17,577 nucleotides of DNA from Candidatus Moranbacteria bacterium UBA4824 (GTDB taxonomy: Bacteria > Patescibacteriota > Minisyncoccia > Moranbacterales > UBA2206), in NCBI GenBank assembly GCA_002400405.1, contig DHFM01000061.1, positions 1 to 17,577 on the forward strand, written 5' to 3'. Under the pieces are notes generated by a model. The model saw nothing but the letters and a program-made list of their open reading frames with translations, had not been told where the DNA came from and did no database searches. Shown in pieces: positions 14,701-17,577 of the stretch; position 1 is the stretch's first letter, and each line of letters opens with the position of its first letter. Position numbers and translations under genes: made by a program.

Positions 14701-15791
14701 CCCGTAACAACATTATCAAATATAACCGTTCCTCCAGACGCAACTGGATTTGGGCTAGCTACAAAAGTTGTAATAACCGGAGCCACTGGAACTTTAATTG
14801 AACTTGATGTTGATTTGCAACTACCATCCTTAAATTCATAACCACTATCGCATTTGTATGTACAATTCCCTTTTGTTGTTAGATTATATTCAGTCACCGC
14901 TGTCGTATATTTTCCACTTGTTGCATCCCATGTTCTCGTAAAAGTTCCATCGCCTTTGATAGTATTCCAGATTGTACCCACTTCTGGTTTTGGGGAACAA
15001 TCACCTGATATTTCACACGCCCTACATGGACCACCACAATCCTCTCCTGTCTCTGATCCATTCTTCACTTTATCATCGCAATTTTCAGTAGCAGCAGGAG
15101 GAGGAATAGCACTTTTTGTCGCTGTGCAAGTTTCTGGGTCTCCATAATAATCAGATTTGCATTTCCAGGTAGCAGTAGTTGTTTGAGGATTGGTTGGAAA
15201 AGTATAATTTGAACCTGTCGGATATAAGCTACAAAAAGATGTCTTATTACAAAGACCAGTCTCACTAGGGGTTGGCCAATTATCGTATGGTCGTCCATTG
15301 AAAGTACCACAACAAGTTGGTGGGAGATAGTATTGACATTTTTTATTTGATAAACATTCATTTACATTGTTTCTTTTTGTCCAAGTAGAAACAGATGATG
15401 TCATAAAATTCTCATCATCACCACCACATTTTATAGCATTAGGATATTCACTTTTAATAATACTAAAATCAGGACAAGTATAGTATTTCCTGCTTGCACT
15501 GCAACTAACAGGTTCTCCAGTGTTATCATCTTTTATGCATTTCCAATTTGCAGGAACACCAAAATAAGGAAAGTAAAAATGAGATAAGCCCAAATAATTA
15601 TCAGTATAGTACTCATGGTAGCCATTAGCACAAGCATTATCACCAGCAGGGAAATTACTAATATTAGCTTCGTAAGCCTTATTTGCGTTACCACACCCTA
15701 CAGGTATTAATGCCTCCGCCGAATTAGCATTCAATCCCCCGGCCAGAATTATTCCGGCGAAAACCAAAAACACAAGTATTTTTTTCTTCAT
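11778..15791 (-). CDS. Large secreted cysteine-rich multidomain protein with C-terminal PA14 domain
   Basis: The start MKKKILVFLVFAGIILAGG, with a likely cleavage after NSAEA, is a clear Sec signal peptide. The 18-codon upstream extension lies in a repeat and was left out, giving 1337 residues. Five modules of the form CG...W-x-C...C-x-A begin near residues 32, 159, 926, 1031 and 1108. A segment with C-D-x5-G-x-E-T-G-x-DCGG-x2-C-x2-C is near 237-258. Ig/Fn3-like stretches are near 350-450, 577-672, 688-805 and 815-905. Acidic Asp/Glu/Ser/Thr linkers follow. A PA14 domain (about 1197-1335, with WTFHATADDGVRLWVND), which usually binds carbohydrate, ends the protein. No LPXTG motif or C-terminal membrane anchor is seen. 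An adhesin or surface role is likely; substrate and partner are unknown. Confidence 0.88.
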   Translation of the reverse strand: MKKKILVFLVFAGIILAGGLNANSAEALIPVGCGNANKAYEANISNFPAGDNACANGYHEYYTDNYLGLSHFYFPYFGVPANWKCIKDDNTGEPVSCSASRKYYTCPDFSIIKSEYPNAIKCGGDDENFMTSSVSTWTKRNNVNECLSNKKCQYYLPPTCCGTFNGRPYDNWPTPSETGLCNKTSFCSLYPTGSNYTFPTNPQTTTATWKCKSDYYGDPETCTATKSAIPPPAATENCDDKVKNGSETGEDCGGPCRACEISGDCSPKPEVGTIWNTIKGDGTFTRTWDATSGKYTTAVTEYNLTTKGNCTYKCDSGYEFKDGSCKSTSSSIKVPVAPVITTFVASPNPVASGGTVIFDNVVTGATACDFADNPNFSSSTPILPNVKESLDVEANNGTSVIKKTYYVRCSNGSLYSIPKATEVTISPRVDVAVPGVENKIPTVSITSSNEPVGPDYTVYGIAEINSPDKSEYIVEAGWYSSDPKVNPNATMLTRWGSTGSISGEVTYNNRMTSVTVERLFGGSCPDLYFMAKDNNGDKSDSIKSEKPENYDDSDEDSVVDPGDSTEDDPSGISDTASISAPTNFSAGCDANGLITVNWSRVADADRYALRIDTDTLPASAPPFHPLTDDNIDKSKTSYTWQGEIGKTYYYWMHAIKENGEIDLWSKTQDPVPSVVCSDGNDSIPNNSIPTIGHLEEVTCVNNKIKVKGWAFDPDEPSKGIEIHIYDGHKANVSSGTLLGSCVSNQSSVDVNTKADLLQYNLLGNHRFECKLPTIVSSGEHSISFFGIDNSGKPENNIKLGEKKVICLTEEEPTTFSTAVITSPTEDQNVATGTRITFTGTGWEKLSNNDNDYVQWHSSNACDANSLISREESYVRTFTKAGTFPIHFRVKNEGIWSNCDEFVTVNVTGDNIEDVDTTPDVVDLGLCGPAGSFDRTQPKTYDWSASGFTEELCVYGNSEPENVVLKMGRRVNWTCYDEAKKLSQKCYARRNSNGNIDTTGDNETEDESEDDDTEDTNIENEDDNDAEDVDESNSKCGTANGKFYEENETDFGTDTLCAKGIASPLEPVFPNEGKIVEWKCSESGNWVLDTFLLKKVASCAAAKKNTEITAGCGDAVGNYSEASTNFRSNNFCESGFNISSIAPIFPTTSGGSVDWVCRPSLLSTIFTDKKPVVCSATKLDDGDSLDPSPTEDTISIGTGDGLMGKYFDNSDFTAQKLTLIDPIIDFNWGYGKPNSIMGSDTFSVRWTGFVQPKYTGEWTFHATADDGVRLWVNDQLLIDKWIDQVGTEYRAKINLNAGQKYSIKMEYYENGGDTVAKLAWSHAKQREEIIPASQLYSN

Positions 15792-15809
15792 TTTTTTTTT
15801 ATTATTTTT

Positions 15810-15907
15810 ACCCTGTGGAATAATTATATAATAAAACTCAAACAAAATATTATACTCCCAATATAAATTTGTTTTTAGTTATTTTATAAGTCCGTATTCC
15901 ATAGGGT
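15810..15907. repeat. Hairpin element, family G copy 2, in the leader of the large secreted protein
   Basis: ACCCTGTGGAAT (15810-15821) is inverted at 15896-15907 (ATTCCATAGGGT) with one mismatch. Compared with copy 1, one C-G pair has become a T-A pair on both arms. It lies between the promoter at 15956-15984 and the start codon at 15789-15791, so it is transcribed as part of the leader and ends 18 nt before the ATG. Confidence 0.85.
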
Positions 15908-15955
15908 GAATTTATTATATTTAAAAAATTTAACTCACAAAAAATTACTGTCTTT

Positions 15956-15984
15956 ATTATATAACATTTCTTTTTCTCCAACAA
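15956..15984 (-). promoter_or_regulatory. Sigma-70-like promoter for the large secreted protein
   Basis: On the minus strand TTGTTG (15979-15984) lies 17 bp from a perfect TATAAT (15956-15961). The predicted start near 15949 gives a leader of about 158 nt that contains the hairpin at 15810-15907. Confidence 0.7.
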
Positions 15985-16004
15985 GCTGTTTTTTTGAATA
16001 GGGC

Positions 16005-16013
16005 TGTGGATAA
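16005..16013 (-). other. DnaA-box-like 9-mer
   Basis: TTATCCACA on the minus strand is a perfect DnaA-box consensus. It touches the outer edge of the hairpin element at 16016-16103, within AAAGTTATCCACAGCCC. With only one other copy in the window there is no origin-like cluster. Confidence 0.35.
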
Positions 16014-16015
16014 CT

Positions 16016-16103
16016 TTACCCTGTTGAATAAAAAATGAGTACATTTTTTATTTTGCTAAAGCCTGCCTGCCGGCAGGCAGGCAAAATTATTCAACAGGGT
16101 AAA
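16016..16103. repeat. Hairpin element, family G copy 3, containing a GC-rich palindrome
   Basis: TTTACCCTGTTGAATAA (16016 onward) is exactly inverted at its right end (to 16103), giving a 17 bp stem. Relative to the other copies, position 8 of the core has changed from a G-C to a T-A pair on both arms. Inside are a small AAAAAATG/CATTTTTT hairpin and the GC-rich palindrome at 16061-16082. It lies between the ftsZ terminator and the promoter for the large gene. Confidence 0.85.
16061..16082. repeat. GC-rich 22 nt palindrome (family B)
   Basis: GCCTGCCTGCC followed by its exact complement. It stands out in AT-rich DNA. Related near-palindromes occur at 3487-3506 and about 2664-2684, in each case inside or next to another repeat. 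Confidence 0.9.
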
Positions 16104-16108
16104 CCCAA

Positions 16109-16140
16109 AAAAATAATCCTCAACACTAAGGATTATTTTT
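16109..16140 (-). terminator. Intrinsic terminator of ftsZ
   Basis: On the minus strand AAAAATAATCCT, an 8 nt loop and AGGATTATTTTTTT form a 12 bp stem ending in a T-run. It begins 27 nt after the ftsZ stop. Confidence 0.85.
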
Positions 16141-16167
16141 AAGAATTTTATCAAATTTTTTGGAAAA

Positions 16168-17385
16168 CTATTTCCCCATTTTTCTTCGGATAAAGGCCGG
16201 GATTTCTAGTTCATCATCTTCATCTTCCAACTCTTTGTTTTTTTGCGTTTGCAAAATATTTCTTTGCGGACGAGGGGGAATTTTTTCTTCAATTATCATT
16301 CTAGATTCAAAACTTTCCGGAAAAGTGATGCGAGGTTTTTCTTCTGCTACGATTGGCTCCTCTTCTTCTTTTCTCACTTTTTCAATAGTAATACGAGACA
16401 TTTTTTCCAAGGGAGATTCTTTGATTTTGTCAGCGTCAAAACCAGTTGCCACCACCGTAATTTGCACTTCCCCTTTTTTCATAGTTTCATCCACCACCGC
16501 TCCAAAAATCACTTTGGCATTCGGGTCGATTGATTCCGTGATAATATTAGCCGCTTCGTTGATTTCTAACATTGTGAGATCAGTTGAACCACTCACATTG
16601 AAAAGCACGCCCTTTGCGCCATCAATCGAAAGTTCCAAAAGCGGACTGCTAATGGCAGCCTTAGCTGCTTCCGCTGCTCGATTTTCTCCGTCGCCAATTC
16701 CAATACCCATCAGAGCCGATCCACTATTAGACATAATGGCTTTTACGTCAGCAAAGTCAACATTGACTATTCCCGGTTTAGTGATTAAATCAGAAATTCC
16801 TTGCACGCCTTGACGCAAAACATCATCCACAATTTTGAAAGAATTGATGAGTGTGGTTTTCTTATCGATAATTTGCAACAACTTGTCATTAGGAATAGTA
16901 ATGAGTGTGTCCACCCTTTCTCGTAAATTTTCCAAAGCTTCTTCGGCAATGGCTCGTCTTTGCGCCCCTTCAAAGCTAAATGGTTTAGTAATCACTGCCA
17001 CAGTCAAAATTCCAAGTTCCTTGGCAGTTTCCGCTACAATCGGCGCTGCGCCTGAGCCGGTTCCTCCACCCAGTCCGCAAGTGACAAAAATCATATCCGC
17101 CCCTTTCAGAACTTCTTGAATTTCATCGCGATTTTCTTCGGCTGCTTGGCGTCCCACATCCGGATTCATTCCCGCACCCAAACCTTTGGTCAAGTTTTTC
17201 CCAATATGCACTTTTTCCGAAGCTTTATTATGATGCAAATCTTGAGCATCAGTATTGATCGCCACAAATTCCACGCCTTTCAGTTTTGCCTCAATCATTC
17301 GGCTAATTGCGTGTCCGCCAGAGCCTCCCACTCCAACCACTTTAATTCTTGCAAAAGTTTCTACGGGCGGTTTTATTTCTGCCAT
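16168..17385 (-). CDS. ftsZ: Cell division protein FtsZ
   Basis: FtsZ is the tubulin-like GTPase that forms the division ring. The 405-residue protein has the N-terminal nucleotide fold (IKVVGVGGSGGHAISRM, residues 14-30) and the tubulin signature GGGTGSGAAP (106-115). It also has the contacts FSFEGAQRR and NDKLL, and the T7 synergy loop NVDFADVKAIM (about 207-217), which completes the active site of the neighbouring subunit. An acidic, Pro-rich linker (about 325-390) leads to the C-terminal peptide LEIPAFIRRKMGK, the usual docking site for FtsA, SepF or similar anchors. The length is normal. Two promoters precede it and a terminator follows, so in this window it is its own transcript. No Shine-Dalgarno sequence is visible before the ATG at 17383-17385. 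Confidence 0.98.
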   Translation of the reverse strand: MAEIKPPVETFARIKVVGVGGSGGHAISRMIEAKLKGVEFVAINTDAQDLHHNKASEKVHIGKNLTKGLGAGMNPDVGRQAAEENRDEIQEVLKGADMIFVTCGLGGGTGSGAAPIVAETAKELGILTVAVITKPFSFEGAQRRAIAEEALENLRERVDTLITIPNDKLLQIIDKKTTLINSFKIVDDVLRQGVQGISDLITKPGIVNVDFADVKAIMSNSGSALMGIGIGDGENRAAEAAKAAISSPLLELSIDGAKGVLFNVSGSTDLTMLEINEAANIITESIDPNAKVIFGAVVDETMKKGEVQITVVATGFDADKIKESPLEKMSRITIEKVRKEEEEPIVAEEKPRITFPESFESRMIIEEKIPPRPQRNILQTQKNKELEDEDDELEIPAFIRRKMGK

Positions 17386-17430
17386 ATGTTTATAAATTTA
17401 TAAGTTTTAATTGTTTTTTATCAGTAGCTA

Positions 17431-17460
17431 AATATAGCACATCAAATTAGCATGTGTCAA
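17431..17460 (-). promoter_or_regulatory. Proximal ftsZ promoter
   Basis: On the minus strand a perfect TTGACA (17455-17460) lies 18 bp from TATATT (17431-17436), about 45 bp upstream of the start codon. Confidence 0.6.
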
Positions 17461-17495
17461 ATAATCTATTCCCCTTGTATTTTTATTTCATTCCT

Positions 17496-17524
17496 ATTAT
17501 ACCCGTTCTAGGAAAATGCGTCAA
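17496..17524 (-). promoter_or_regulatory. Distal ftsZ promoter
   Basis: On the minus strand TTGACG (17519-17524) lies 17 bp from a perfect TATAAT (17496-17501). Spacing and hexamers are near ideal. Confidence 0.75.
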
Positions 17525-17547
17525 TTTTGGAAAATTTGTATCGCTAT

Positions 17548-17559
17548 TGACATATGTCA
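17548..17559. promoter_or_regulatory. Perfect 12 nt palindrome upstream of ftsZ
   Basis: TGACATATGTCA is its own complement and lies 24 bp upstream of the -35 of the distal ftsZ promoter. It could be a dimeric repressor site or part of a divergent promoter (TTGACA begins at 17547 on the plus strand). The window ends too soon to decide. Confidence 0.35.
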
Positions 17560-17577
17560 TAAATAAGTAGTAATGTC

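Noticed and set aside
15792..15845. 18-codon N-terminal extension of the large secreted protein
   Set aside because: It would translate part of hairpin element G2 and place a polar stretch before an otherwise normal signal peptide.
11265..16013. Two perfect DnaA-box 9-mers as evidence for a replication origin
   Set aside because: They are 4.7 kb apart, not clustered, with no dnaA/dnaN genes and no AT-rich unwinding array tied to them.
15850..16044. 64-codon minus-strand open frame upstream of the large secreted gene
   Set aside because: It consists of promoter and hairpin-element sequence, has no recognisable protein character, and overlaps the TATAAT of a good promoter.
2478..16103. The repeats as a CRISPR array
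   Set aside because: Copies are far apart, palindromic and without regular spacers, and no cas genes are present.
16160..16813. 217-codon plus-strand open frame antisense to ftsZ
   Set aside because: Its Ser/Ile/Phe-rich composition is what the complement of this gene would give; ftsZ itself is certain.

Overview
The window looks like a piece of a Candidate Phyla Radiation (Patescibacteria) chromosome, most likely Parcubacteria sensu lato and perhaps close to Moranbacteria. This is inferred from the AT-rich DNA, an abbreviated SMC, ComEC split into two proteins, class III ribonucleotide reductase as the only reductase in view, Shine-Dalgarno-poor starts, a large cysteine-rich secreted protein, and many short palindromic word repeats. 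Every convincing gene lies on the minus strand, so transcription runs from high to low coordinates. There is no transposase, integrase, CRISPR array, tRNA or rRNA. The genetic code appears standard.

Layout in transcription order. (1) ftsZ (16168-17385) has two sigma-70-like promoters and a terminator. (2) The gap at 15792-16167 holds a promoter, a DnaA-box-like 9-mer and two ~90-98 nt hairpin elements. It leads into a 1337-residue secreted protein with five W-x-C...C modules, Fn3/Ig-like parts and a C-terminal PA14 domain (11778-15791). (3) A small membrane-anchored protein of unknown function (11280-11654) follows and ends near an intrinsic terminator. (4) The deoxynucleotide cluster starts from a strong extended -10 promoter with a likely NrdR operator. 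It runs nrdR, nrdD, an 81-residue protein that copies the glycyl-radical tail of NrdD, then nrdG. (5) A DUF167 gene, the comEC membrane channel and a separate comEC-type metallo-beta-lactamase come next. (6) The last group is rpmF, nusB, rnc and smc, a housekeeping block for translation, RNA processing and chromosome organisation.

Two themes deserve attention. First, the small protein between nrdD and nrdG keeps a four-Cys zinc ribbon and 27 of 30 residues of the NrdD glycyl-radical segment, while 13 of the 27 matching codons differ silently. It may be a spare radical domain for class III reductase, by analogy with YfiD/GrcA for pyruvate formate-lyase. Second, the window is full of palindromic elements of at least seven sequence families. 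Several lie inside essential genes in frame. A GTAGAGACGC palindrome occurs twice in nrdG and once in comEC, always read in the same frame as V-E-T-Q. A 106 bp element with perfect 16 bp inverted ends encodes a loop in ComEC. A tandem word repeat sits in smc where the hinge would be.

Three further hairpins share ends with compensatory base changes. Two of them lie 14-18 nt upstream of the start codons of the two envelope genes and may act in their 5' leaders.
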